From contig NW_025062477.1 in the NCBI RefSeq assembly GCF_000002995.4, positions 2,188,001 through 2,252,000 on the forward strand: 64,000 nt of DNA. Reading direction: 5' to 3'. Both the position numbers and the translations under genes were made by a program. Of this stretch, positions 41,101-59,473 are shown in pieces (the first letter of the stretch is position 1; the number at the start of each line of letters is the position of its first letter). The stretch is from Brugia malayi (lineage: Eukaryota; Nematoda; Chromadorea; Rhabditida; Onchocercidae). A model generated the notes under the pieces. That model saw nothing but the letters and a program-made list of their open reading frames with translations. It had not been told where the DNA came from and did no database searches.

Positions 41101-42529
41101 GTGAGTCATAAAGAAAAGAGGTCGTTGAAGTTTGATATTGTGTTAAATTTGACATTATATTGGCTTGACTGTTATATTTAGCTAGTTATGTTATTTTTTC
41201 AATTCATGTATAAAATTGGTTAAAGTCAATACATTTTTATTTACAAGTCAGTACCTTTTACTAATTTTTTCAATAAACTTTTTTTATAGAAATATTACCG
41301 TTCGGATTTCTTGTAAAATCATGTATTTTTCAGATCCTTCCATCATCAGCCTTCCTACCAATAACTGTACAATGCAGCAATTTGTTGATTCTATATTTTA
41401 TATTGGCAAAGGAAAACGTTCCCGTCCTTTCCAACATTTGATAGATGCTGTCCGGGCCAAAGGTTTTGGCGATAGTGTTCTGTCGGTAGGAGAAATATTT
41501 TGAAATCTTGGATTATTCTCAAAACTTATTCTTACTGTTAGAACATTTTGTTTTCTGAGCAAAAAACTGAATGAAATTATTTCATTGTTAGATACATATT
41601 CTATATTCTGAAACAAATATTGTAGCAACGTTAGTTCAAATGCTATTGTAGAATATTGGATTTTACGGATCACTGAATTAAGCATGCAAGATCACCTAAT
41701 TATTTAAAGCTAGTCTTTAAAATTTAAGAAAAAATTTTTTTGTTAAAATTTTTTTATCATTTCATCCAATGATTTTGCTTTTTTTTTCATCTAATGATAC
41801 TTTTTTCAACAAAAATTTTTTTATCTTTGAGAAACTGCAGAGAACTGTTAATTTCAGAAAAGTAAAAAACTGCAAAAGATTGTCGATCTTTGGGATACTG
41901 GCCGTGGTGTTGTATCGTTGCATATTTTCCAGAATACAGTTCCCACGGAAGCATTTACAAGAGAGGCAGCGATGATTGATGCTATCGGTAAATATGTTCA
42001 TATATATATTTTCAGAGCATTCTCACATCATTTAATGTAAAATATTTACTTGAATTACGTTATCTATGTTGATGTAATTGGGTATTTTATAACTTTTTCT
42101 TTCGATAAGAATATCATAACTGTCCTTGAGGTAAAAAAAATCTCTACATTTCCATGAAATATATTTTGTATTGAGGAATAAGTTGAAATTCTTCTTGTGT
42201 GAAACAATTCAACAGATTACGGCAAACATCTTTTAAATGAGTGTTTTTGCTTAAATGAATGAAAAACGTCTTGGTATAGACGATATTATTACTTAATCTA
42301 AAAGATTTAAATGGTTTCGTTACTTGCAAATTTTTATATCATAAAATGAAATTAACCAGGTCTCCAAAATTTGACAAATGTCAGAAGAGGTGATTACTAT
42401 GGTCCTGCCAAAAATTGGACAGCAAAAGAAAAAACAATCTACGGCAGTTATCTCTTGTTCAATGCTTTATCAATATTTCACGTTGAAGGTTGTCGTGAAA
42501 TATATGAAGACGATGTGCAGGAAAAGTAG
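38125..42529 (+). CDS. lem-3: LEM-3/ANKLE1-type GIY-YIG endonuclease
   Basis: LEM-3/ANKLE1 is an ankyrin, LEM-domain and GIY-YIG endonuclease; the C. elegans protein cuts DNA bridges at the midbody in late cytokinesis. Nine exons join in frame: 38125-38345, 38853-39160, 39802-40083, 40308-40392, 40752-40852, 40948-41100, 41334-41485, 41858-41987 and 42360-42529, giving 533 residues. Two ankyrin repeats are at about 3-80 (GLTALHVAAAWDN). A basic, Ser-rich linker follows. The LEM domain is at about 272-322 (LRQELAKRGECIGPLLETTR). The nuclease runs from about 376 to 490, with FYIGKG at 405-410, an Arg/Lys-rich segment after it and TREAAMIDAIG with Glu470, the expected metal-binding Glu. The C-terminal block GREIYEDDVQEK-like end also matches ANKLE1. 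The intron inside the LEM domain (40393-40751) needs a GC donor, AG|GCAAGT; the nearby GT would give a stop. An upstream exon cannot be excluded. A possible AATAAA is at 43179-43184. Confidence 0.93.
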
Positions 42530-44213
42530 CTTAAATTTTGAAACAGTTTCAATAATTCTGATAGTATCTTGAATAGCATTTTATTTTATTCGTGCAAAAG
42601 CTTTTTCATAAATTGTTTAAACTGTACGAATGATACTGTAATCACATATAGTGAAACATGGCGCAGACTTGGCTCTTCATGTTGCAAAAGTTACGTGCTA
42701 CTCATTTTTCAAAATTATGCATCACCAATTAATTTGTTCTTTGTTTTTTGTTTTTTTTTTTCTTGTGAATTGTTATACTTTCCTCGTCTTTCTTGTTATT
42801 GATTTCATCTTTTACTGCACGGATGATTATAGAATTCTCGGAAATTTGATATACATTGTTGAAGATTATGCTTTCATAATTTAAAAGTGTGATATTGTTT
42901 TATTTACAATCAGTGTTTGAGATTGACACTTTTTTCTCTTTTTGTTATCTTGTAGCTCAATGTGATATACGAAATATCAGGTGCTTTCGTTTTTCTGTTT
43001 TCAAATGGTTTTAGAAACCTTTATTTTTTCAACAGAAATGATTATTTTTCTCATTTTGCCGCAGTCGTAGCTTTTTCGATACGAAGATATCTGTTGTTAA
43101 ATTGGCGGAGTTTTTGTTTGTTGGATCAATTTTTTTGCATGAATTTATCAACTTTAATGCATTTTCGTCATTTAATTAAATAAAGGCATATTGCGACAAA
43201 CTATTATGTTAAATGAACAGTTTGTGTAATTACTTTTAGGTTTTATTCCGTCTCTTTTTCATTAATTTTTCAAATTTATAAGTTACTCATTCGTTGTTTT
43301 TGTTTTCCTCGCATTGAGTTAAATATACGGATTATTTCCATTACAATATCTTGTTATATTCTGATCCTAATTGTTTCTTCTCTTCCATATCGTTTTCTTT
43401 TCCAGTGTTATTTCTCGAATCCTTTCATCACCTATTTTAGGTTCTGTATAAATTCACCTTTTTGCTAATTCACGATGGGTAGTTAATTGCTTTATAAGTT
43501 TACTTATTCACTTATTGACTAGTTGCAATGTTGTCTTATACTGATTTCTTTTTCCAACTTTTATTTGTAAATATAAGCATATATTTCAATAAAAAAATCA
43601 GTATAAACGAAGCAATCACTGTGTTATGAGGTTTTATTGCTTTCTCCTACTTTACTATTTATTACTTATTTAGTACCTTTCAGCGTTTATTCATTTTTAC
43701 AACAGAAAGATTGGGAAATTGTGGGAAAGAAAGCAAACTTTTTTTTTTTTTTTAAATGTATGCACAAAAAAAAAGGTAAAAAGAGACACTGGGCAACCAG
43801 CTGGAATACTAAAAGAAGTGAGAAGTAAAAAGGATAATTAAAAATATTTTTTGAACATTAATTCTTAATGCAAATGTGATATTCATCGCTCCGTGATAAG
43901 TGAACATTCTGGAATTGCTCTATGGTCATCGCTGTTACATTATCAAGTCTCTATTTCGTTCCTAATTTATCAGACCATGTTAGATTTGTTATTAATATAT
44001 GTGATCGATTAAATTAGAAGTCGGGTTATAGTCACTAACTGCAAGTAGATCAAGGGTTTTATAAAAATTTTAGATGAATGCGTATTTTGCCGAAGATTCG
44101 TAGTCTTATTCATGTTCTCCAAAAACGTCACGAGAACATTTTGGGATGGATTAATCCAAAATTAAGATTAAAATGATCAATTTTCAGTGTCTTTATTATT
44201 ATATTGCTACAGG
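42530..44213. other. lem-3 to TTC14 intergenic region
   Basis: No coding region is supported. Candidate poly(A) signals AATAAA lie at 43179-43184 and near 43590. The open frames in this stretch are T-rich and show no homology. An acceptor-like ctacag lies one base before the TTC14 start codon. Confidence 0.5.
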
Positions 44214-47200
44214 ATGTCACCACCACCAACTGCAACTAGTAGGCGACATCGATATCGTTTATCAAGTCCTAATTATCATCATGATCGAGCAAATGAACAA
44301 ACAAATGGATTCAGTGGTCATTCCAGGGAGAATGATTTAGATGTGAAATGTGGGGATTTTTTACCTGAAGATGCTGTAGAAAAGCTTCTGAATGATGATT
44401 CTACAATATTAAGTGCTATATATGATGGTTTTCCGGTTTTTGAATGTTTTGCAACGGAGATTAGTAGCACGGATGCGAAGAGGAAGTTGTATAATGATTT
44501 ACGGGTATGATTTGAAATGGTTTAATTTTATCATTGCTAATCTAAATATCAGTTGTTAGAAATATATTGAATGCATTGGTCCCCGAATAATATTTTTTTT
44601 AATCCTACTAACGTACTGGCGATACTTGTTTACATTGTGTCGTCTAAAAGGTTTATCAGCAATATTATTAAAATATATTTTTAAATTTTAGATTGGTGAT
44701 GAATTATGTTTCCGAATCCGCCGTGTTGAGCTTGCTGGTGTCTATGCTGAACCTATTTGTATGCTACATTCATTTCGACGAAGTTTGAGGTGGATTAATG
44801 ATTTTCAAGTGAGTTTTGTGACAGACTTTTCATTTAATAATTATATAGCACTATATTTGCTGTTCACATAATGCGTACTATCTTATGGTTTACCTGATCA
44901 GATGAAGTTATTGCTACATTATTTTTCGTGTTGATTGCGATTTGATGATGAATAATAATGAAGTGTGGGGCACTGATTTTAACGTTCAGTTGAAGCTATT
45001 CCAGAGCAAACTCAATTGGAGAGCAGTCTTAACATACTAACTGCTTGATTTTGATTGGTATTAATATTGTCTTTGGAATGGAACTATTAGTTCTTGATCT
45101 CTCCTCTTCATTTAAAACCATTGTTATTGGTAGTCAATAATGCTTTTATAGGTTTTACTCGGGCGAAACTTACAAAGTGGACGTGATTACCGACCAAACG
45201 ACTTGATTAAAGGTTCGATTTAAATCTACTGTTTTATTACTATCTTAATTTACTGTTTTATTACTATCTTAATCGCATCGTTTTGCAGTTCTGGTAGTTG
45301 GCTTTGATGACGAAACGAAAATTCCAGTTTTTGCTATAGATGAAGATGCGGTAAGTATTTTTTTGCAGGTTTTGAAATGGTTCTCAAAAACAATCTAAAT
45401 ATGAATTTAATATTATAATTTTATTGTTGACTTAGTTTTTTTTTTATTTATGTATCTTCAGTTTATTCATTTTTCTTTTCAATTGAGGGTCTTTTGACGG
45501 AAGCTGAATTGCCGACTTACTTCAGGTTAGCTGAATTTCATATTTTACAATTTCATTAAAAATTTAGTCTCCTAGTTTAGGTGATTCCCTGCAGTATCGC
45601 TGGCAGTACTTAGGTGATATTGAAATATTACAGAAATTTTCCCTGGAAGTTATTAAGTAGTTAAAAGTTATTTTTAAACCTACTGATTCGATTTTCATTA
45701 ATGCACTTTATTGATTTTTTCTATGAGTTGGAAAATTTATTAGCTGATTCTGTGCGATTATTTTTTTTTTTTTCTGCTTTCAACCTTGAATATATTAAGA
45801 TTCAAAAAATTCCGAATTCAACAAAGATGTATATTTAAAGGAATGGTGAGAAAACTGGGACCAAAACTTTCGATGAGTATCTCAAAGACTATCTGCCAGC
45901 TACTAATCCTAATCTCGCAGCACTTTTTGGTGTGGAGACCGATTTAGCTATTTCTTTTTTGCATGAATTGAAAGGTTCTTTTGAAATAAATAAATGCACT
46001 TATGTACCTTTTCTAATCGCATAGTTTTAGAAAATTAAGCTTGAAAAGAGCTTGTAAAGAAATTGACTTTAGTCGTTATGATCCTTTCTTTATGTGAAAT
46101 TTTTGGATATATCCAAAAACAGATGGTGCAAGTGCATAACATTCAAGCGTAAATTTCAGATACGGATTTTTCATCAAAACATCGTGCTCCTTACATCCGT
46201 CGTAGGCAGAATGAGGATCTTTCTATGAGTGTTGCTAAAAGAGGCGTTGATAGGATTCGAGAAGGCGAAAATGCTGCTGCTGTGCAGCATTTCAACAAAG
46301 CACTTTCCATTTGTGGAAAGAATATTGAAGCTTTAGTTGGCAGAGCAGCTGCGTATGTTGTTGTTTGTTCTATATATTTCTGCTTTTATTTCATTTCCGG
46401 AAGGGATAGGTTAAGGATAGGAATTTTCTAAAGGCAGTTTTTTTTTTTTTCCGTAATGAAATCAATAATTGAAGTTGATTTCATGTAATTCAGGTATGCC
46501 AATATGGGGCAATATAATTTGGCAGAAACAGATTTAGATGAAGCTTTGGCAATAAATGCATCGCATACTAATGCAAGAAATTATATGATCGAAACGCTAT
46601 TACAGGAAGCTAAGAGGTAATAATTACAATTAGCTTCATGTAAGTAATGCATAATTGTCGCTTATGCAGATTTCGAATTTATGCATGAATCTCAAAATCA
46701 TCTGAAAATCGGATTTTAAAGAGTAAGAAATTCTGAAAAGGGTAGTAAACAAAATGAACTGAACTAAATGATAGAGAAAAAGGAAAAAAAATTAAATACA
46801 GTTGTGTGGGATGTGTTAAAATAATATAGGGAAATGAAACTAAAGTTAATGTATCATTTCTTAATGCTGTACCAGATGTCGATGAAGTTCATTATTGGAT
46901 TCGTAGCAAGCTAATGTTTTATTCATTTGTTTGCTTATATTTCATTTGTTGCTTCGACGTTATAATTAATTTAGTGATTAACAACTTGAATTATTTCCAA
47001 AATTAAGTGGTTAGCTTGATGGTTTAGAATTTGCAGTACGTGATATCTTTTGTCATGCTATCAGCGATTGAATTAGCCTTTTTTGTATTTTAGATTAGAA
47101 GAAGTTGGCAAAAAAGGTGAAGCGAAAGTGAAATATGAGAAAAGCTTAACGATAAAAAGTGATGTACGTGCATTGGATGGTTTAAGAAATCTGGAACGAA

Positions 47201-47631
47201 GTCCATCGGTTGAGGTAAACTTGCCTGGATTTTTGTTTTGAGAAAAATCAAATTCTAATATATCATAAACTAGATTTCAATTGTGATTACATCACATTAA
47301 TTTATGATTTATCACAAAAATAATTGTTTTCTTTGATTTTTGACAGAAATTTTGCTGCATCCAATGAAATCGGTAATATAAAAGTGCGATTTGTTGGAGA
47401 CAGTATTTTCAAAATAATGATAATTCCAATTGTTTTTATCACATTTTTCTATAAATGTTTTTTCTTGTATTCTCTTAGATAATTAAAATGAAGAATGACG
47501 ATGCTAAAGCGAAAGATCGAAAAGCAGAACATTCGAGAGCAGCAGATGAAAAGCAGCGACGAAAGCGTCGAAGAGATGCGGAAAAGCTAGCTGAGTATGA
47601 AAGGTTTATTGCAGAACTCAAATCAAAGTGA
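44214..47631 (+). CDS. TTC14: TTC14-like protein (S1 RNA-binding and TPR domains)
   Basis: This is a homologue of tetratricopeptide repeat protein 14, a poorly characterised protein with an S1 RNA-binding region and TPRs. Ten exons join in frame: 44214-44504, 44692-44808, 45152-45212, 45289-45350, 45488-45525, 45841-45974, 46160-46352, 46494-46616, 47094-47214 and 47479-47631, giving 430 residues. The N-terminal 50 residues are polar. An S1-like region spans about 65-180. A conserved linker contains LLTEAELPTYFR, matching the EELPLYYRR-type stretch in vertebrates. TPR helices lie at about 255-370, including NIEALVGRAAAYANMGQYNL and later THARNY-like helices. The tail is Lys/Arg-rich (about 385-430) but lacks the long RS-type extension of vertebrate TTC14. 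Acceptor ctacag stands one base before the ATG, suggesting trans-splicing. The exon at 45488-45525 is only 38 bases with a weak ttgag acceptor, but phase supports it. AATAAA is at 47723-47728. Confidence 0.88.
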
Positions 47632-48446
47632 TTATTATACTGTAATGCTTTTATGTTACAATGTTTTTATCAGTTATTTGATCAATTTATTAATTGCTGG
47701 TGTTTGATCTCAATGATTTATTAATAAACATCATTTTCTGCATTTTTTTGTTTTTTGTCTTGTAGACAGTTTTAACACTTGAATTACATCACTGATTTTA
47801 ATTTATATGGTATCATTTTCTGTCTTATTTATTGGCTGAATTAAATTTAGTAGTGGTAGAGAAATCATAAGAAAAAGCATCGTCCTGTTAAATGGTGGAA
47901 GCAAATTAGAATTCTTCAATGCAATCTTTTAACTAATATCAATTGACATTCGGCGTGACAAGATTTGATAAATGAAGCTTAGAAAATTTCGAACTTTGGT
48001 AAGTGGATAAAATTTATAGGATTGATCCAAACACTGCATTACGTAGGATGCGTTTTTTTATCTACATCATTATTATTCTAATTATCAGATTGAATTTAGG
48101 TTAAAGTAAAGTAAAACGCTTGTTTCGCAAGAATTTTGATAAAAGTTTTTAACAAAAGACTTGAATTTGGATTGAATTGGGAGCATCTCGTGTTTTGCCT
48201 GAAACTTTCTTAGTGCATTTGAGGCACTATCAAATATCCAATAAGATTGGAAGTTGAAAGCAAGGAAAGAGAACGAAATTCGAAGCAATAGTTTTTTTCA
48301 TTAATACTAACATTAATTCATTTTTGGAGTGATAATATGTTTTGTAACAATATAACTCACGGATAAGAATTGATGTGATAATAGTAGTAATGTTCAATCT
48401 AATATGTTGTGTATATCTCAGGGAGCTTTTTTCGCTGGAAGTTATA
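47632..48446. other. TTC14 to cmt-1 intergenic region
   Basis: The TTC14 3' UTR with AATAAA at 47723-47728 occupies the start. No coding region is supported. A tctcag acceptor-like site ends at 48421, 25 bases before the proposed cmt-1 start. Confidence 0.55.
47723..47728 (+). terminator. Poly(A) signal of the TTC14-like gene
   Basis: AATAAA lies 92 bases after the stop codon, a usual distance for nematode 3' UTRs. Position and sequence are seen; use is inferred. Confidence 0.6.
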
Positions 48447-49920
48447 ATGATTACTGAGCAAATAGAAGTAGGTCGATGTTTATGTATCCATGCTCAATTA
48501 CAAGCTGTTGATATTGTTTTGCAATCATTACTTTATCAACGTGGGATTGTACCAGCTGTTGTAACTCAACTGCTTTCAACCGTTGAATCACACGATGAAA
48601 TTAAATTTTTTGAAACATATACAAAGGTTTATTTGTTTATCTTTTATTTTTTTATTTATTATACAAAAAAAAAAAAAAACGTTTAGCAGTAGTCTTCTGT
48701 GACTTGTGGTTTTGTTTTCTTTTGATGAATTGATATTTTATTCATTCCTCTTTGAACAAAAAATCGAATATTTCTTAAAAATGTCACTTAGACTAACTGC
48801 TTTCTTTTTTTCGTGTGTTTTACCGCTGCATAATTACAATACTCGGTAGAAAAATCTAACGGGAAATGCTATCAAAGTAGGAGTAACTTTAGTAAAAATG
48901 GAACCATAGCGAATAAAACTATAATCTGTTTTAAATCAAGAAGATAAATAGAAACTTAAATATCTGTAAATTGCTAGCTGTAGTGTAAATTCAAAAGGAG
49001 CTTTCACTAAGTCTGAGAAAGATTAGTTGAAGTTAGTGTAAGTCGATCTGAAACTTGACACAAGTCTAGAGAAGTTTGATATTATTTCATGTAAGTAGGT
49101 AAGTGGGGTATATTTGTACAGTTCATTTAAATTTGTGGTTTTATCCTGAAATTATTTTATTTTTTGCAGATTAGAGAAGCACTGCGAGAGTTATTCCGTA
49201 GCTGTAATCGTCGTGCACTTCATGAAATCATTATAATTATTGGTGCATCATGTGCGATACCACAGGAAATTTATCGAATACCTATTAAAGTATGTGATTC
49301 ATTTGAATCGGATCTTTCACACTGTGGCCAAAATTGTGCTGAATTGTCGTCCAGGTTAGTTTCACTTGCATTTTTGATGTAGCAGGTATAATCATTAGCT
49401 GAGAAAGTTTCAATAGTCTTAAACAAATAAAAACAGATCCTCCGGCTTGTCTTTTCGTTGTTCTAACTTTAATTACTGCATTATGAAGTAACGTTACAAA
49501 TTGTCTCAATTGGCAACAATTTTTAGGGAGCAACGTAGGATATCATCTTTATTGGTAATAAGTCCAAATTTGAATACTGCACGGAATATTACTCGAAATA
49601 CTCGTGTTTGTGTTTTGGTACGTGGAACTTCTGCTCTTAAATTTCCGGAAGAACTTGTCGAAAACGAGTAAGTAAAAATATTGTCATACTAACTGCACTG
49701 AATATCAAAAAAGCAATTAAAACTATTTCATTTCATAAACTAACTGATGATTATTTATAGTGATGGTTTTGCATTACCGGAAGGTAAAGTGTTAGCACGA
49801 CGAAAAACATACTCTGTGCAGTTTGTACTTAAACACCTTTGCGTTGAGGATGTTGTTGTGGTTAGTGATCCTGACACAACATGGTTTCGTCTTTCACCGA
49901 TCATCCAGGCATTCAGCTAG
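48447..49920 (+). CDS. cmt-1: p31comet-like protein (MAD2L1-binding protein)
   Basis: p31comet is a HORMA-fold adaptor that binds closed MAD2 and, with the TRIP13/PCH-2 ATPase, turns it back to open form to silence the spindle checkpoint; in worms it also acts on meiotic HORMA proteins. Four exons join in frame: 48447-48626, 49170-49354, 49527-49667 and 49761-49920, giving 221 residues. The match rests on the segment QSLLYQRGIVPAVVTQLL (about 32-50), corresponding to the LLYQRxQLPxPYxQL motif, and on ALHEIIIIIGASCAIPQEIY (about 74-93), matching the strand leading to xPKELYE. Family length is about 250-275 in vertebrates. The start is uncertain: an acceptor ending at 48421 supports Met at 48447, but the frame stays open upstream to another ATG at 48390. 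I know the family mainly by these motifs, so identity is probable rather than certain. Confidence 0.7.
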
Positions 49921-51540
49921 CAAGCTGCAGCTCACATTCTTGTTGTTGAACCTTTCGTTTTATGCCTCTGTTGGACGAATGTAGGAGGTTATCAATCAGA
50001 GTATTTAAAAGGACTTTGTGGTACTGAATTATAGATCATTCGGTACTGTGAATATAGAAATGTTTTAGGAATTCAGTTATGTCGAAGTGGAAATTCAAAA
50101 TATAATATATACATATTATTGATGAATATTTAAAAAGAACTTTATGGTATTGAATTCGCCTATCTCATTGATTATGTTGTTAGTTTTTTGTCTGATTTTT
50201 TTTTTTTTTTTTTTTTTTTTGATGTTATTTAATATTTTGGTATATTTTGTGCTTCACAAAAACTTGTTTTATTATACACTACATTCAGTACAAATTTTTG
50301 TCAGAATTCTTTCCATTACAATCATTTCACTTATTCATTATCTTTTTTTTTTTTTTTTGAACCCATATCTTAGTACTGACAATTGTAATTGCCTAATCAT
50401 CCCGTCTAATCTGTTGTTTTTTTTTTTTCCTCCAGAAATTTCCTTGTTTATCAATATGTGTTGCTTGTAGTATTTTTACTGTAAATTAAATATTTGTTTT
50501 ATCACTTATATTTTAATTAAAAGCTTTTCTTGAAATCAAAGATTTGTGAAGCTTGAAGTAATTTATTTTTTTAGTAATTTACTATTTTTTGTTAAAAATT
50601 TCGACTTCAAGCAAATGACTTTCTATGCCCATTATTATGGTACATTTTCATGTAATAATCAAATGATCGGATGGCATAAAACATTCCATAATTAAAAAAA
50701 GTATTGATAAAATTTCTCTATTAAAAATGGAAACAAAGTGCAGCTTATAATAGAAAACATAATCTTTTCAAACAAGAACATTATTCATTATTTCCTTTAT
50801 CATTAAAGAGAAGATAATTCGCCAATTGATCAGCTATGTGTTTCCGAAATTTAATATCAAATGATAAGTGAAGCTACTTTAAACTGTGCCTGTATCTATT
50901 TGAATAATTATGGAAAGATCAATGTTAATCGTCCGTTGAGTTTAAGTCGTTGCAACGTTTCTTGTACTTTGATAAATTATGCAAGACATTTCCTATTATG
51001 TGAATGAAAATTCAAATGAAAGGTATAACAAACTACAATATGATTCTACCATACCAAATCTCATTCTTTATCATATTACATGATAGAGACGAAAATTTTC
51101 AGAACGGACAACTAAATTTTAACGTAGCATTAGCATATTTTGTGGTAGTTTGTTGTTTACGTCTGGTCCGTTTTTTGTTAGCTGTTGTTTCCCCTTCTTG
51201 ATACGTACGTCATACAGTCGTTCACGTGACAGTATAATCCCATTTTTTTTTAACCCGTGATGTACGATTGTGTTAGTATAACAAAAAAAAAAATCTTTTA
51301 ATAGTTGATTGTATGAAGTCGTTACAGCGGAATTACATATCAATTTATTTATAATTGCAGTAATTTATTATTACTTGTTTTACTTTGTGTCGTTGCCATT
51401 AATAATGACTATACGCAAAATAGTGAAATTTTGGCACCAGTATAGGGAAATTAATGCAATTTTTTAAATCGATATATGCAAATTAATATAATGTGATTAT
51501 AATTGCAGATTAAGATTTATTAAGCTAAGAGAAAAAGAAG
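49921..51540. other. cmt-1 to CDC5L intergenic region
   Basis: No coding region is supported; several long T runs lie at 50190-50220, 50343-50358 and 50419-50429. An attgcag acceptor-like site ends at 51508, 32 bases before the CDC5L start, fitting trans-splicing. Confidence 0.5.
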
Positions 51541-57601
<6,061 letters not shown>

Positions 57602-57684
57602 AAAGAAATATTTTTACTTTTGGGTCTTTTTTTATATGTCTTGTTTTTTTTATCGTTTGAATTTTTTGTATTTGTTTTTTTATA

Positions 57685-57690
57685 AATAAA
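57685..57690 (+). terminator. Poly(A) signal of CDC5L
   Basis: AATAAA lies 84 bases after the CDC5L stop codon, inside a T-rich 3' UTR. Use is inferred from spacing. Confidence 0.6.
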
Positions 57691-57848
57691 TTTTTTGTAT
57701 TTTTTGTATTTGTTAGCCTTTTCTACACAGTTGAAAATGTTTGTTTGAAATTTTTGCATATGCAGATAAGTTGTTAGCATGTGAAACATTTAGATAAATA
57801 GAAATGTTCATGTTTTTAACAAATTTTTAGTTTGTTTTTTTCGTACAT

Positions 57849-57866
57849 TATATATATATATATATA
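57849..57866. repeat. (TA)9 microsatellite
   Basis: Pure TA dinucleotide run about 250 bases after the CDC5L stop codon. Confidence 0.9.
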
Positions 57867-59457
57867 ATGAATTGTGTGCTCTTTGTTATTTTGACACTGA
57901 AATTATTTTGACTGGCCATAATTAGACTGTTTAAAACTCTGTATTCTTAAGTGCAATTTTTTCTGTTTGTCACCATTTATCAAGTCAACTTTTGATGATT
58001 TTACCGATAATTTCAGTGGCATTATTATTAAGAAATTTTTGATCGTTGAGAAGTTTCATTTATTTGATTATATTTGTTTTTTATTGATTGCTGAAATTAT
58101 CCTGCTTGAAAGGGTGTGTTTCATTTGGGAATGTTGCAAATGATAAATTCTTTATCATTTTATTATCATTTGTCTACAAATTACTGTTACTGAAAAGTTA
58201 GCAGGTGAATGAATCAACGCAAATGGAAATAGAAACTTTGTTGTTATGTGCTGTTTGTTTCATTTTTTTTTTCTTTTTTCAGTATGAAACGAAAACGAAT
58301 GAAAGTGATAAATATGTGATAGATTGAAAAGAAATCAATTAATATTATTATTAGCAAATCACTTTTTATAGTTAGAGTTAAATGCTCCCATTCTGCCTGC
58401 TGCAATTTTTCCACTCAGAAATGTTTTTAAAATTGCTACCAATTATTTTAAAAGTATTAAAGTCATCAATTCATTTTGAATAGTTAGAATCAATTTGGAA
58501 GTTAGTAGGGCTTTTTTTAGTTTAAGTAAACAAATATTAACAATATTATACATTTAATGAATATACATGTGGAATATAAAAAAATTCACTTCAAAAATGA
58601 AATAATAGATGATTATATTACTTGAATTTACAATTATTAGGGCGTGCCTAATTGAGTATGTGCATAAGTATTAATGTATGAATAATGATCACAATAATCG
58701 TTTTTATATTAGAACTTTCCTAAATGCTGTTAGTTAAGTGTTATTTTATCACTGAGTATTAAACTAAATATTGGAAATTTTTTTTTTTGATCCGAAATAA
58801 TGAGAGTTTATAATCATTATTGTATGGCAGAGATAAATTAAGTGATAATTAACATTTTGTTGAATTATTTATTAATTTATTTATTTATTCATTCATTCCT
58901 TGTGTTGATCAACAAATTTGTTTTTTTTTTTTTTTTTACGAAAACTTTTAACAAGAAGTTTTTGTTAAAATTCAGATGAAAAGAAAGCCGACTAATAATT
59001 TCGTTGTCTGTATTTAATAATATCAATAAGTAATTTAAAAATTTTTATTCTATAGATTTTATTGAGCTAAGAATGATCATTTGCACTATTGTTATCACTT
59101 GTTGTATATTTTGTTAGATTATAAATTTATAATAAATATTATAGTGATTGTGTTCATGAATGCTATTTTTAAAAAAAAAAAAATATTTTATTAAAATTAT
59201 TTAATCACTTTTATAAATTTCTTCCCACACTTTTTTTTTATCTTTACAAGGAATTAAATTCCCTCTCTCTCTGTCATATATAATCATTCTACAGACTGGT
59301 CGAAAGCTAAAGAAATAGCGAATACCATGATGGTATCATAATCCGGCTCTTAACCTTTTTTCACATATCCTTCGGGTATCCGTAATGATAATGGTTATAC
59401 AATAGACGAGATATGCTAATCCTATAATGCTGTCTAACTTGAAGTGGATCACATGAA

Positions 59458-59473
59458 GCAGCAGCAGCAGCAG
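59458..59473 (+). repeat. (GCA)5 run
   Basis: Five GCA triplets plus one base, within an island less AT-rich than its surroundings. Confidence 0.9.

Noticed and set aside
42378..43183. Several plus-strand frames of 60-77 codons after lem-3
   Set aside because: The first overlaps the last lem-3 exon in another frame; the rest are Phe/Leu-rich T-run artefacts without homology.
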